A stretch of DNA of 64,000 nucleotides from Denitratisoma oestradiolicum (GCF_902813185.1 NZ_LR778301.1:3576001-3640000); one strand, 5' to 3'; counted from the first letter of the stretch, positions 45,411-54,673 are shown. Notes: generated by a model from the sequence alone, not told the origin. Numbers and translations: made by a program.

Positions 45411-46541
45411 ATGACCACACCCATCGAACAAAGAATCATCACGGGCCAACTCTGGGAGGAGTACTGCGACACCCTGAAGCGGGCCGGGCAACAGTTGCTA
45501 CGGCCGGAGACGCCTCATACCACCTTCGATCAGGCCGAGGGCATGCGTTACCTGTCGCGCCTGGTGCGAGCCGGTCTGGAAATGATGGTGGAGGGGGCCG
45601 ACGCGGATTTCCCGACCTTCGTGATTCCCTCCCACGAGACCATCAAGATCGGTGCCGACAATCCGGACAACCTCTACCAGACGGCCCGCATCAACGGCAG
45701 GAACGAGTACCGCATCCGCGGCAGCCGCGGCACGGTGCCGACGCTGAACTTCGCCACCAAGAAAGGCGGCTATGAAAAGGCCGGCAGCAAGCTGGAAGGC
45801 ACAGGGCTGCTGAGCACCCAGGAGATGCAGGTGAATGCCGACGGCAGCTTCGAAATCCTGGTCTCGGCGCAACGTCCCGCCAGCGGCAACTGGCTGCCGA
45901 TGGAAGAGACCTCCCACATGTTGCTGGTACGCCAGACCTTCCATGACCGCCGCAAGGAAAAGGCCGCCGAATTCTCCATAGAGCGGGTCGGCCATGGTGG
46001 CGCGCCGGCACCGCTCGACCCGGCGCGCTTCGCGGCCAGCCTGATGGCCGCGGGACATTACACCGAGAATACCGCACGGCTCTTCTGCGACTGGGCAGCC
46101 CTGTTCAAGCAGGAACACCACAACACCATCCCTCTGGGCAACCAGGCCATGTTCCAGGCCGCCGGCGGTGACCCCAACATCGCCTACCACCACGGCTACT
46201 GGGAATTCGGCGAGGACGAGGCGATGGTGATCGACGCCGTGGTGCCGCCCTGCGAATTCTGGAATTTCCAGGTGGACAACTACTGGATGGAATCCCTGGA
46301 CTACCGCCACCACCGCATCCACGTAAATTCCCACGGCGCCCGCTACAACCCGGATGGCAGCGTCACCATCGTCATCGCCCACCGCGACCCGGGCCACCCC
46401 AATTGGCTCACCACCGCCGGCCACGCCCTGGGCACCAGCCTGTTCCGCGTGATCGGCGCCGGCAGCGCCACGGCGAAGATCGCGACCCGATTGGTGAAGC
46501 TCTCTGACATTCCCCACATGCCCAAGGAGCAATGCGCATGA
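45411..46541 (+). CDS. DUF1214-domain protein
   Basis: A 376-residue protein. The C-terminal half fits the DUF1214 type, with 'YWEFGEDEAMVIDAVVPPCE' and 'FWNFQVDNYWMESLDY', ending in 'VIAHRDPGHPNWLTTAGH'. No signal peptide. Function of the family is unknown, but such genes recur in catabolic clusters with sulfotransferases and SDRs. Its stop overlaps the sulfotransferase start as ATGA, so the two are coupled. It is first gene of a three-gene plus-strand unit opposite an AraC regulator. Confidence 0.8.
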   Translation: MTTPIEQRIITGQLWEEYCDTLKRAGQQLLRPETPHTTFDQAEGMRYLSRLVRAGLEMMVEGADADFPTFVIPSHETIKIGADNPDNLYQTARINGRNEYRIRGSRGTVPTLNFATKKGGYEKAGSKLEGTGLLSTQEMQVNADGSFEILVSAQRPASGNWLPMEETSHMLLVRQTFHDRRKEKAAEFSIERVGHGGAPAPLDPARFAASLMAAGHYTENTARLFCDWAALFKQEHHNTIPLGNQAMFQAAGGDPNIAYHHGYWEFGEDEAMVIDAVVPPCEFWNFQVDNYWMESLDYRHHRIHVNSHGARYNPDGSVTIVIAHRDPGHPNWLTTAGHALGTSLFRVIGAGSATAKIATRLVKLSDIPHMPKEQCA

Positions 46542-47704
46542 CCCTCGACATGAACACCCTGCTGGCCGAGGCCAGCCGCCGCGCCGGCGGCCTCACCGAT
46601 TTCGGCGACGAGCGTTTCCGTCCCGCGCTGACCGCGCTGCTCAAGGCATTGAACGAGGAAGGGGCCTTGTCCGAACTCGGCGTCCAATTGATGGGTGAGC
46701 ACATCAGCCGACTGCTGCACAATCGCCTGTTGATGGAGGACTACTACGCCCGCCATCCGGAGATCGAAGCGGAAGAGATCGGCGGCCCCATTGTCATCAT
46801 CGGCCTGCCCCGCACCGGCACCACCCTGCTGCAACGCATCCTCAGCTGCGATCCGCGCTTCTATCCGATGCTGTGGTGGGAGACCCGCTTCCCCGTGCCG
46901 CTGGCGGCACCGGGCAGCGGCGCAGCCGACCCCCGCATCGAACTGGCCAAAGCCGAAGTGAAGATGATGGTGGACGCCAATCCCACCCTGCTCTCCATCC
47001 ACCCCTTCGACGCCATGGCTGCCGACGAGGAAGGCATCCTACTGGAGCATTCCTTCCAGAGCTTCTTCGACGCCTATGCCGACATTCCCAGCTACACGCA
47101 ATGGCTGTGGGACCACGACCAAACGCCGGCCTACGAATACCTGAAACGGATGCTGAAGTTCGTCCAGTGGCAAAAACGCCAGCGCGGCGAAGCGGCCGGC
47201 GACTGGGTGCTGAAGGCGCCCCACCACCTGCGCCAGATCGACGTGCTGTTCAAGGTCTTTCCCGGCACCCGGGTGATCCAGACCCATCGCGATCCATTGC
47301 AAACCATCCCCTCCATCGCCAGCTTCACCGATAACCTGTGGAAGCTCTACATGGCGAACCCCGATCCGGCCCGGGCCGGCCGCCAGTGGTCCGCCATCTG
47401 GGCCCGTGGCACCCGGGAGACCATGTGCTATCGCGACCAATGCGAGCCGGGACGCTTCCTCGACATCTGGTTTGCCGACACCCTGACCCGCCCCCTGGAC
47501 GTGGTCCGCACCATCTACGATTTCCTCGGCGTCAGCTTCCCCACGGATACCAAGGACAAGATGCAGGCCTTCCTTGACGCCAACAGCCGCGAGAAGCGGC
47601 CGCTGCACGAATACGCCATTGAGCATTTCGGGCTTTCCGAAGCGCAGATCAAGCAGGACTTCGCCGAATATCGGGAACGCTACATCCTGTCCCACACGAG
47701 TTGA
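46538..47704 (+). CDS. Sulfotransferase-family protein
   Basis: A 388-residue PAPS-dependent sulfotransferase-like protein. The 5'-phosphosulfate-binding loop is 'IIGLPRTGTTLLQRIL'; the 3'-phosphate region includes 'TRVIQTHRDPLQTIPSIASF'. The ATG at 46538 is preferred because AAGGAG lies 8 nt upstream; an ATG two codons earlier is too close to it. Bacterial members of this branch may act on sterol-like or hydroxy-acyl substrates, but this is not demonstrated. An SDR gene follows 31 bp later. Confidence 0.85.
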   Translation: MTLDMNTLLAEASRRAGGLTDFGDERFRPALTALLKALNEEGALSELGVQLMGEHISRLLHNRLLMEDYYARHPEIEAEEIGGPIVIIGLPRTGTTLLQRILSCDPRFYPMLWWETRFPVPLAAPGSGAADPRIELAKAEVKMMVDANPTLLSIHPFDAMAADEEGILLEHSFQSFFDAYADIPSYTQWLWDHDQTPAYEYLKRMLKFVQWQKRQRGEAAGDWVLKAPHHLRQIDVLFKVFPGTRVIQTHRDPLQTIPSIASFTDNLWKLYMANPDPARAGRQWSAIWARGTRETMCYRDQCEPGRFLDIWFADTLTRPLDVVRTIYDFLGVSFPTDTKDKMQAFLDANSREKRPLHEYAIEHFGLSEAQIKQDFAEYRERYILSHTS

Positions 47705-47735
47705 ACCCATAAAACCACGAGAGGAGAAAAGCATC

Positions 47736-48524
47736 ATGCTGCTGAAGAACAAGGTCATCATCGTTTCGGGCATCGGCCCCGGCCTGGGCGTCAAGCTGGC
47801 GATCGAGGCTGCCCGGGAGGGCGCCAAGGTCGCCATTTCCGCCCGCACCGCCGCCAACCTGGACGATGCCGAGCAACGGATGCGGGCGATCGCGCCGGAC
47901 TGCGAAGTGCTCAAGCAGACCAACGACATCACCGATCGGGAACAGTGCAAGCGCCTGGTGGAAGCCACCGTGGCCCGCTTCGGCCGCATCGACGGCCTGA
48001 TCAACAGCGCCGTCTTCCATGGCAACTTCGAGGGGGTGGAAAACGCCGACCTGGAAGACTGGCGCCGGGTGTTCGACACCAACGTGATCGGTACCATGAA
48101 CCTGACCCAGGAGACCATCCAGGCCATGAAGAAGAGCGGCGGCGGCGCCATCGCCATGGTCAACACCATGGCCACCCGCAAGCCCTTCCCCAGCGAGGCC
48201 GGCTACGCCGCCTCCAAGGGCGCCCTGACTGTGGCCGCCAAGTACCTGGCGAAGGAAGTGGGCCGCTACAACATCCGGGTCAACAGCGTCTATCCCGGCT
48301 GGATGTGGGGCCTGCCGGTACAGGGCTACGCCAAGAACGCCGCCGCCGCCAACAACATCACGGAAGAGCAGGCCATGGCGCCCATCGTCGCCAACATCCC
48401 CCTGGGCCGCATCGTCACCGACGACGAAGTGGCGAGGGTCGCCCTGTTCCTGGTTTCCGACTACTCCACGGCGATGACCGGGGCGATTCTCGACGCCAAC
48501 GGCGGCGAGTTCATCGCGGTCTGA
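47736..48524 (+). CDS. Short-chain dehydrogenase/reductase (SDR)
   Basis: A 262-residue SDR beginning 'MLLKNKVIIVSGIGPGLGVK'. The cofactor loop is GIGPGLG, and the usual NNAG is replaced by 'INSAVFHG'. Catalytic Tyr/Lys are in 'YAASKGAL', and the end is 'MTGAILDANGGEFIAV'. These variants suggest a divergent branch. The ATG at 47736 follows GAGGAGAAAA. It is the last gene before a bidirectional terminator, and shares the AraC-controlled unit with DUF1214 and the sulfotransferase. Confidence 0.87.
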   Translation: MLLKNKVIIVSGIGPGLGVKLAIEAAREGAKVAISARTAANLDDAEQRMRAIAPDCEVLKQTNDITDREQCKRLVEATVARFGRIDGLINSAVFHGNFEGVENADLEDWRRVFDTNVIGTMNLTQETIQAMKKSGGGAIAMVNTMATRKPFPSEAGYAASKGALTVAAKYLAKEVGRYNIRVNSVYPGWMWGLPVQGYAKNAAAANNITEEQAMAPIVANIPLGRIVTDDEVARVALFLVSDYSTAMTGAILDANGGEFIAV

Positions 48525-48548
48525 CAACACGCCGGGCGCCTGAAACGC

Positions 48549-48578
48549 GAAGGGCCGGGACATGCCCGGCCCTTCGTT
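48549..48578. terminator. Bidirectional hairpin terminator
   Basis: 11-bp perfect stem GAAGGGCCGGG / CCCGGCCCTTC with loop ACATG, between convergent SDR and acyl-CoA dehydrogenase genes. The T tract is short (TTCGTT). Confidence 0.75.
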
Positions 48579-48593
48579 CCCATCCCGAAGAGA

Positions 48594-49772
48594 TCAGCGC
48601 GGTTCCCGCGGCAGGCCCAGTGCCCGCTCGGAAATGATGTTGAGCTGGATCTCGTTGGTGCCGGCGTAGATGGTGTCAGAACGGGTGAACATGAACAGGC
48701 CCTGGAGCTTCTGGCGGGTCAGGTCGTTCCCGTCCGCCACCATCGACTCATTGCCCAAGATGTCCATGGCCAGCTTGCCCAGGTCCCGGTGCCAGTTGGA
48801 CCAGAAGTACTTGTACATCATGCCTTCCCGGGGCAGGGTGCCACTCTCGGTACCCGAGAGCATACGCAGCGCGTTGTAGCGCATGGCACGCAGACCGGCC
48901 CAGGCCAGGGCGATGCGCTGGCGGATGGCGGGGTCGGCGTAGGCACCGTTCTTCTTGGCCTCGGCCACGATCAGTTCCAGCTCGTGGATGAAGTGCATCT
49001 GCTGGCCCAGGGTGGACGTGCCACGCTCGAAGGCGAGCAGCGCCATCGCCACCTTCCAGCCGTCGCCGGGTTCGCCGATCACGTTCTCGGGCAGGGCCAC
49101 GGCGCCGTCGAAGAACACTTCGTTGAACTCGGCGGTACCGGTGAGTTGCTTGATCGGGCGCACTTCGACGCCGGGCTGGTCCAGGGGCATCAACAGGAAG
49201 ATCAGCCCTTTGTGGCCCTTGGAGCCGGCCTCGCAGCGGGCCAGAACGAAGATCCAGTTGCACTCGTGGGCGAGCGAGGTCCATACCTTCTGGCCGGTCA
49301 CCTTCCACTGGCCGTTCTCCAGCACGGCCTTGGTCTGCACGTTGGCCAGGTCGGAGCCGGCGCCGGGCTCGGAATAGCCCTGGCACCAGTAGTCACGGCC
49401 TTCGCGGATGCCGGGCAAGAAACGCTGCTTCTGGTCCTCGCTGCCCAGGGCCAGGATGGTGGGACCGATCAGGCCCTCGCCCAGATGGGAGAGACGGCCG
49501 GGACCACCGGCGCGGGCGTATTCCTCGTGGAAAATCACTTGATGGGCCAGGGACAGGCCGCGCCCGCCGTGTTCCTGGGGCCAATTCACGCAGGCCCAGC
49601 CGCCTTCGGCCAGCTTGCGCTCCCACTTCTTGCGCAGCGCGGGATAGGCCTCTTCGTCACCGGGGCCGCCGCGGAAACGCAGCACCTCGAACTCGCCCAC
49701 CAGATTGGCTTGCATCCACTCCGCCACTTCGCGGCGGAAGGCTTCGTCTTCAGCGGAAAATTCCAGTTTCAT
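48594..49772 (-). CDS. Acyl-CoA dehydrogenase (FadE-like)
   Basis: A 392-residue flavoprotein of the acyl-CoA dehydrogenase family. 'YWCQGYSEPGAGSDLANVQ' binds FAD/substrate, 'KVWTSLAHECNWIFVLARC' follows, and the C-terminal signature is 'IYAGTNEIQLNIISERALGL'. In the 'YEGT' position, where many straight-chain enzymes carry the catalytic Glu, it has Ala. A second, shorter acyl-CoA dehydrogenase is encoded upstream on the same strand, suggesting an alpha2beta2 heterotetramer as in steroid catabolism. Confidence 0.93.
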   Translation of the reverse strand: MKLEFSAEDEAFRREVAEWMQANLVGEFEVLRFRGGPGDEEAYPALRKKWERKLAEGGWACVNWPQEHGGRGLSLAHQVIFHEEYARAGGPGRLSHLGEGLIGPTILALGSEDQKQRFLPGIREGRDYWCQGYSEPGAGSDLANVQTKAVLENGQWKVTGQKVWTSLAHECNWIFVLARCEAGSKGHKGLIFLLMPLDQPGVEVRPIKQLTGTAEFNEVFFDGAVALPENVIGEPGDGWKVAMALLAFERGTSTLGQQMHFIHELELIVAEAKKNGAYADPAIRQRIALAWAGLRAMRYNALRMLSGTESGTLPREGMMYKYFWSNWHRDLGKLAMDILGNESMVADGNDLTRQKLQGLFMFTRSDTIYAGTNEIQLNIISERALGLPREPR

Positions 49773-49790
49773 GTCCGTGCAACCTCGTGA

Positions 49791-49944
49791 TTACCGTGAA
49801 AAGCCGCGCCGGAGCCGAGTGTGATCATCGAGCACAGCGAGCCGATGGATAGCCCCGCCCTGGGGCGGGGATGGGGGTGGGGGGCGTTCAATTTGCCTTT
49901 GCGCATTTCATCCCCGGAGGTGGTGCGAGTGGCCATGCGCGTCA
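49791..49944. repeat. Dispersed intergenic repeat, copy 1
   Basis: About 150 bp closely related to 51610-51753. Shared blocks include GCGCCGGAGCCGAGTGT, ATCATCGAGC, GAGCCGAT and the hairpin-forming CCCCGCCCTGGGGCGGGGAT. It fills the gap between the two acyl-CoA dehydrogenase genes and overlaps the end of one. Nothing in it is coding. Confidence 0.7.
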
Positions 49945-51081
49945 GCGGCCGAAGACGCGGGACGCGATGTCCTCGCGCAGGGCGGTGCTGCTGCCGAACC
50001 AGGCGGCGGTGGCCTGGGCGCGCTTGAAATAGAGCTGGGGATCGTATTCCCAGGTGAAGCCTACGCCGCCGTGAAGCTGGATCGCCTCCTGGGCGCAGAA
50101 GAACAGCGCGTCGGTGGCGTAGCACTTGGCGGCCTCAGCCTCGGCGAAATCCTCATCGCTGGCGGGGCCGGCCACGGCCAGGCGGCAGGAGGCGCCCAAG
50201 GCCAGGGAACGGGCAGCCTCGATTTTCACCATCATTTCGGCGCAGCGGTGCTTGACGGCTTGGAAGGAGCCGATCACGCGGCCGAACTGCTTGCGCTCGG
50301 CGACGTAGGCAACGGTCAGATCGAGGCAGGTCTGGGCCGCACCCACCTGCTCGGCGGCCAGGGCGATCATGGCCTGGGCGGTGGCCTTCATCATGCCGGC
50401 GGTGGCGTCGGCAACACCGGACAGGCAACATGCATCATCCAGATTCACGCCCTTGAGCGTGAGGATGGCATAGGGCCGGGTCTCGTCGATGGTCTTGCGC
50501 CGGGTCAGCGTCACGCCGGCGTCATTCGGCTCGACACGGAACAGGCGCAGCGCGCCGGCCTCATCCCGGGCGGCCACCACGAAGACCAGGGCGGCGGAGC
50601 CGTGCAGCACGCAGCGGGCCTCGCCATCCAGGAGCCAGCCGGAGCCGGCGCGGCGAGCCGTCGTGGCAGCGGCACCGGGGCGCCAGCCGATGTCGTCGGC
50701 GGAAAAGGCCGCGGCGGCAATCAGCTCGCCCCCGGCGATGCGGCCCAGCAGCTCACCGCAACGGTCGGCGTCGCCCGCCTCGCGCAGGGCGCCTGCCGCC
50801 AGCACCGAAGTGGCAAAGAAGGGAAGGCAGGCCAGGCGCTGGCCCATCTGTTCCATCAGCAAGGCCACTTCCACCAGGGAGAGCCCCAGGCCGCCCAGTT
50901 CCTCGGGCACGTCGGTGGCGCACCAGCCCAGTTCGGCGGCGGCCTGTTGCCAAAGGGCGGTGTCGATGCCGTCGGGCGTGGCCATGGCGGCGCGCACGGC
51001 GGCGGAATCGCTGTGATCGGTCAGGAAGGATTGCGCGGAAGCGCGGATGATTTCCTGGTCATCGTTGAGCACGAAGTCCAT
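49942..51081 (-). CDS. Acyl-CoA dehydrogenase, second (possibly non-catalytic or partner) subunit
   Basis: A 379-residue acyl-CoA dehydrogenase-family protein. It has 'FVLNDDQEIIRASAQSFL' at the start, 'ERKQFGRVIGSFQAVKHRCA' and the C-terminal 'QLHGGVGFTWEYDPQLYFKR'. The middle FAD-binding region is less typical than in its neighbour. Adjacent pairs of this kind form heteromeric enzymes acting on bulky CoA esters such as steroid side chains or rings. It is transcribed before the other gene, with a 169-bp gap that contains a repeat. Confidence 0.9.
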   Translation of the reverse strand: MDFVLNDDQEIIRASAQSFLTDHSDSAAVRAAMATPDGIDTALWQQAAAELGWCATDVPEELGGLGLSLVEVALLMEQMGQRLACLPFFATSVLAAGALREAGDADRCGELLGRIAGGELIAAAAFSADDIGWRPGAAATTARRAGSGWLLDGEARCVLHGSAALVFVVAARDEAGALRLFRVEPNDAGVTLTRRKTIDETRPYAILTLKGVNLDDACCLSGVADATAGMMKATAQAMIALAAEQVGAAQTCLDLTVAYVAERKQFGRVIGSFQAVKHRCAEMMVKIEAARSLALGASCRLAVAGPASDEDFAEAEAAKCYATDALFFCAQEAIQLHGGVGFTWEYDPQLYFKRAQATAAWFGSSTALREDIASRVFGR

Positions 51082-51237
51082 GGGTTTGGTTCCAGTTTGT
51101 TTTCGGTTCGGTCCCGCCCGGAAGCGGAACAGGTTGCCGGGGCCGCAGCGATGTTGTTTTTCTCATCAGGGTTTTGCGCCCCCGCTGCCCGCGCGCGTAG
51201 CGGGGTCAATCATACCGTACACGGCCCGCCGCCCAGC

Positions 51238-51588
51238 TCAGGCCCGCGCGCGCTCGATCTGCACGCCGACCCGGCGCACGCCCTTCATGATGCCGATCTT
51301 GGCGATGGATATCTTGACCCAGGGAGCGCCGAACTCCTCCAGCATCAGGCCAATCACATATTCGCCCAGGGTTTCCAGCAGATTGAAATGGCGCTCCCCC
51401 AGCTCCTTGCGGATGCGGGCGATCACCACGTCGTAACGGATGGTGTCCTCGATGGCGTCGTTCCTGGCGGCGGCATCGGGTACCCCGAAGGTGAGGCTCA
51501 GTTCCAGGGTCTGGGGCGCAGCCTTCTCCCGCTCGAAGATGCCCACATGGGCCTCGACCCGCATGTCGTCGATGAAAATGAAGTCCAT
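51238..51588 (-). CDS. folB: FolB, dihydroneopterin aldolase
   Basis: A 116-residue folate-biosynthesis enzyme that cleaves dihydroneopterin. It starts 'MDFIFIDDMRVEAHVGIFER' with the conserved glutamate/histidine region, and includes 'RYDVVIARIRKELGERHFNLLE' (in two parts) and 'WVKISIAKIGIMKGVRRVGV'. Length is normal. It is divergent from plsY, with the second copy of an intergenic repeat between them. Confidence 0.95.
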   Translation of the reverse strand: MDFIFIDDMRVEAHVGIFEREKAAPQTLELSLTFGVPDAAARNDAIEDTIRYDVVIARIRKELGERHFNLLETLGEYVIGLMLEEFGAPWVKISIAKIGIMKGVRRVGVQIERARA

Positions 51589-51609
51589 AAGTCCGGCCAG
51601 CCCCCTTGG

Positions 51610-51753
51610 TTAACGTGAAAAAGCTGCGCCGGAGCCGAGTGTAATCATCGAGCGCAGTGAGCCGATCAGTAGCCCCGCCCTGGGGCGGGGATGGGCGGCG
51701 TTACTTTGGCGCATTTTCATCCTCGGGGTGGCGGCAGCGACCATGAGCGTTAG
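51610..51753. repeat. Dispersed intergenic repeat, copy 2
   Basis: Second copy of the element at 49791-49944, in the same orientation, between folB and plsY. It ends in GCGTTAGAAT, so its right edge contributes a TAGAAT that may serve as the plsY -10 element. Confidence 0.7.
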
Positions 51754-51786
51754 AATCCGCCCGATTCTAGGTCATCCGTCCCCGCC

Positions 51787-52398
51787 ATGAAGCTTCTCCT
51801 GTTCGTTCTGCTCGGTTATCTGCTGGGCTCCCTGCCCTTCGCGGTCATTGTCTCCCGACTCTTCGGCCTGGCCGATCCCCGCAGCTTCGGCTCCGGCAAT
51901 CCGGGGGCCACCAATGTGCTGCGCACCGGCAACAAACCGGCGGCCGTGCTGACCCTGCTGGGAGATGCCCTCAAGGGCTGGGCCGCCATGATCATCGCCG
52001 GCGCCCTCGGCGGGGACGGCACGGGCATCGCGGCGGCCGGCCTGGCCGCCTTCGTCGGCCATCTGTTCCCCCTGTTCCTGGGCTTCAAGGGCGGCAAGGG
52101 CGTGGCCACGGCCCTGGGCGTGCTGACGGGCTTTTCCGGCTGGCTGGCCCTGATCTGCGCCGGCACCTGGCTGGCGGCGGCCCTGATCAGCCGTTATTCC
52201 TCCCTGGCCGCCCTGGTGGCCGCGGTGACGGCCCCCGCCGCCGGGTGGGCCCTGGGGCTGTCCCAGGAAGCCCTGAGCGTGCTGGTGGTCATGGGCGGTC
52301 TCTTGATCCTGCGCCACAAGGACAATATCAAGCGCCTGCTGGCCGGTACCGAGAGCCGCTTGGGCGGCAAGAAGAAGGGCGCCGGCTCGGCGCCCTGA
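51787..52398 (+). CDS. plsY: PlsY, glycerol-3-phosphate acyltransferase
   Basis: Inner-membrane enzyme that acylates glycerol 3-phosphate with acyl-phosphate. About five transmembrane helices are visible. The motifs are 'LLGSLPFA' near the start, '[14 protein letters not shown]', and '[12 protein letters not shown]'. Length is 203 aa. It is divergent from folB and abuts tsaD on the opposite strand with no gap. Confidence 0.96.
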   Translation: MKLLLFVLLGYLLGSLPFAVIVSRLFGLADPRSFGSGNPGATNVLRTGNKPAAVLTLLGDALKGWAAMIIAGALGGDGTGIAAAGLAAFVGHLFPLFLGFKGGKGVATALGVLTGFSGWLALICAGTWLAAALISRYSSLAALVAAVTAPAAGWALGLSQEALSVLVVMGGLLILRHKDNIKRLLAGTESRLGGKKKGAGSAP

Positions 52399-53418
52399 TC
52401 AGGGGCAGGCCAGTTCGGCCAGGGGCCAGCGGGGCCGCACGGCAAAGGCGCCTCCGCCCTCGGGCCGCTGCCCCAGTTGCAGACGGCGGGCGCCGCAGAA
52501 GGCGATCATGGCGCCATTGTCGGTGCACAGTTCCAGTTCCGGGTAGTGCACGCGAATGCGGGCCTTCTGCGCCCCCGCGTCGAGGCGCTGGCGCAGGCGC
52601 TGGTTGGCTCCCACGCCACCAGCTACCACCAGAGTATCCAGGCCCTGCTGACGCACCGCGGCCAGGGCCTTGGTCACCAGCACCTCGGTCACTGCCTCCT
52701 GGAATTCCGCCGCCAGATCGGCCCGCTCCGATGGACTGAGTTCCCGCGCCCGCACCGCCGTCAGCACGGCGGTCTTGAGACCGGAAAAACTGAAATCCAG
52801 GTCCCCCGAGTGCAACATGGGCCGGGGCAGCTTGCAGCGCCCCGGTGTGCCTTCCCGGGCCAGGACCGAGAGGGCCGGGCCGCCGGGATAACCCAGGCCC
52901 AGCAGCTTGGCGGTCTTGTCGAAGGCCTCCCCGGCGGCGTCGTCCAGGGATTCCCCCAGCAGCTCATAGGCCCCCACACCGGCAACCCGCATCAACTGGG
53001 TGTGGCCGCCGGAAACCAGCAGGGCGATGAAGGGGAAGCGCGGTGGGTCGGCGGAAAGCAGGGGCGAGAGCATGTGCCCTTCCAGGTGATGCACCGGTAG
53101 CGCCGGCACCGTCAGGGCAAAGGCCAGGGCCTCGGCGAAACCCGAACCCACCAGCAGGGCTCCGGCCAGGCCGGGGCCGGCGGTGTAGGCAATGGCATCG
53201 ATGTCGCTACGGCCAGCGCCGGCCTCTGCCAGCACCCGTTCCAGCAGGGGAATCAGGCGCCGAATGTGATCCCGGGAAGCCAGCTCCGGCACCACGCCGC
53301 CGTATTCCTCATGCATCGCGATCTGGGAATGGACGGCGTGAGCCAGCAGGCCCCGCGACGTATCGTAGAGGGCCAGGCCGGTTTCGTCGCAGGAGGATTC
53401 GATGCCAAGGACAAGCAT
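52399..53418 (-). CDS. tsaD: TsaD, tRNA threonylcarbamoyladenosine transferase
   Basis: Essential component of t6A37 tRNA modification. The ASKHA-fold protein of 339 residues begins '[20 protein letters not shown]'. The metal-binding motif is '[20 protein letters not shown]' (HxxxGG...H), and '[12 protein letters not shown]' and '[15 protein letters not shown]' are also present. The nearby rpsU-dnaG-rpoD group is its usual neighbourhood. Confidence 0.97.
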   Translation of the reverse strand: MLVLGIESSCDETGLALYDTSRGLLAHAVHSQIAMHEEYGGVVPELASRDHIRRLIPLLERVLAEAGAGRSDIDAIAYTAGPGLAGALLVGSGFAEALAFALTVPALPVHHLEGHMLSPLLSADPPRFPFIALLVSGGHTQLMRVAGVGAYELLGESLDDAAGEAFDKTAKLLGLGYPGGPALSVLAREGTPGRCKLPRPMLHSGDLDFSFSGLKTAVLTAVRARELSPSERADLAAEFQEAVTEVLVTKALAAVRQQGLDTLVVAGGVGANQRLRQRLDAGAQKARIRVHYPELELCTDNGAMIAFCGARRLQLGQRPEGGGAFAVRPRWPLAELACP

Positions 53419-53449
53419 GGGCTGGATTCTACCGGGCGCCAGGCCGGAT

Positions 53450-53971
53450 TCAGTCCAGATAGCCCCATTCCTTGCGCCGGAAAGAATAGACCGGACGACC
53501 GAAGGGCGGCAGCTCCACGTAAAGCAGCTCTGGGTCCTGCTCCCCGGGGATATACCGGAACTCGTTGAACATCAGGGTGTATTTGGCCAACGGTAGTCGG
53601 GACAAATAGCGGGGCACCAATTCGTCCAGGCGATGAGGATAGCGCTGCTGATCGCGGTGAAAGGTTTCCACCGCCGCCACCAAATTCTCCGCCCGACTGC
53701 GGGCCAACTGGTTGTTGGCGTAATTCATGGCCAACACCAGCAAGGCCGCCGCGCAACAGATGCCCTGGCCACTCAGCCGCCGACGCCGCTGAACCGCATA
53801 CTTGCGGGCCAGCAGGGTACGGGGCATGCCCACCAACAGGAGCCAGAGCATCACCAGCAGGGCGATGCCGCCCTGATTCAGCACCAGGCCATCAACGACG
53901 ATCAACAGCATGCCCAGGACCAGGGCATGACTCAGGGATCGTGCGGTCACCGGCTTGGATATCTCGCTCAT
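53450..53971 (-). CDS. Membrane protein of unknown function
   Basis: A 173-residue protein with three probable transmembrane helices (about residues 14-30, 33-50 and 73-88). A periplasmic or cytoplasmic tail follows: '[20 protein letters not shown]', then '[13 protein letters not shown]' and '[16 protein letters not shown]'. The tail resembles the short pilin-like/type II secretion-associated tails seen in unannotated proteins, but no N-methylation site is present. It overlaps the DUF3820 gene by 4 bases and is likely co-translated with it. Confidence 0.7.
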   Translation of the reverse strand: MSEISKPVTARSLSHALVLGMLLIVVDGLVLNQGGIALLVMLWLLLVGMPRTLLARKYAVQRRRRLSGQGICCAAALLVLAMNYANNQLARSRAENLVAAVETFHRDQQRYPHRLDELVPRYLSRLPLAKYTLMFNEFRYIPGEQDPELLYVELPPFGRPVYSFRRKEWGYLD

Positions 53972-54198
53972 GTCTGCGTCTTGGTCGGTGCCGAGCGCAA
54001 GGGGTCCAGCAAATGGGAGAGGCCGTTGTGATCGATCTCATGCATCAATTCCAGCAGGCGGCCGATTTCCCCGTCGGGAAAGCCCTTGCGGGCGAACCAG
54101 TTGAGATAATTGCCGGGCAGGTCGGCGATCAGGCGGCCCTTGTACTTGCCGTAAGGCATGGTGCGGGTGACCAGAAGTTGCAGGTGTTCGGGACTCAT
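53968..54198 (-). CDS. DUF3820 small protein
   Basis: A 76-residue protein with the family pattern 'TMPYGKYKGRLIADLPGNYL' and 'GFPDGEIGRLLELMHEIDHN'. Related proteins have been called quorum-sensing-regulated virulence factors, but a role here is not known. It is first gene of a two-gene unit with the membrane protein downstream. Confidence 0.82.
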   Translation of the reverse strand: MSPEHLQLLVTRTMPYGKYKGRLIADLPGNYLNWFARKGFPDGEIGRLLELMHEIDHNGLSHLLDPLRSAPTKTQT

Positions 54199-54288
54199 CG
54201 TCCGCTATTCTGCCCCAGTCCGGCGCTGCTCCGATCCCGATCATCAGCCACAGGCCCCACGAACCCGCGGCAAGGAAGACAGAAACAA

Positions 54289-54316
54289 TTGACATCGGAA
54301 GGAAAGCGGTTAGAAT
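54289..54316 (+). promoter_or_regulatory. Sigma-70 promoter of the rpsU macromolecular-synthesis operon
   Basis: TTGACA (54289-54294), 16-bp spacer and TAGAAT (54311-54316), 36 bp before the rpsU ATG. A near-consensus promoter for rpsU-yqeY-dnaG-rpoD. Confidence 0.8.
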
Positions 54317-54352
54317 GCGCGCCTTTTCCGCCTTCCACACAGGGAAACTGCA

Positions 54353-54565
54353 ATGCCCGGTATCCGCGTCAAGGAAAACGAGCCGTTTGAAGTCGCCATT
54401 CGCCGCTTCAAGCGCACCATTGAGAAGACTGGTCTGCTGACCGAGCTGCGCTCCCGTGAGTTCTACGAGAAGCCCACCTCCGAGCGCAAGCGCAAGTTGG
54501 CTGCCGCCGTGAAGCGTCACCACAAGCGCATCCGTAGTCAGACCCTGCCGCCGAAGCTTTACTAA
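54353..54565 (+). CDS. rpsU: RpsU, 30S ribosomal protein S21
   Basis: A 70-residue basic ribosomal protein starting '[20 protein letters not shown]' and ending with an Arg/Lys-rich tail '[17 protein letters not shown]'. It lies first in the macromolecular-synthesis operon with yqeY, dnaG and rpoD. Confidence 0.97.
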   Translation: MPGIRVKENEPFEVAIRRFKRTIEKTGLLTELRSREFYEKPTSERKRKLAAAVKRHHKRIRSQTLPPKLY

Positions 54566-54621
54566 GCAGTTCGGCCGTCGCCCCGTCAGCGGGGGCGAGA
54601 AGCACTTGTATTACTGTTGAA

Positions 54622-54641
54622 ACCGCCTCCGGGCGGTTTTG
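54622..54641 (+). terminator. Weak terminator/attenuator between rpsU and yqeY
   Basis: ACCGCC (54622-54627) pairs with GGCGGT (54632-54637), loop TCCG-like, followed by TTTT with interruption. Probably attenuates rather than ends transcription, lowering dnaG and rpoD relative to rpsU, as known for the E. coli operon. Confidence 0.6.
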
Positions 54642-54673
54642 GCGTTTCAGAAGACCATATCGAGGAGCCTGTC

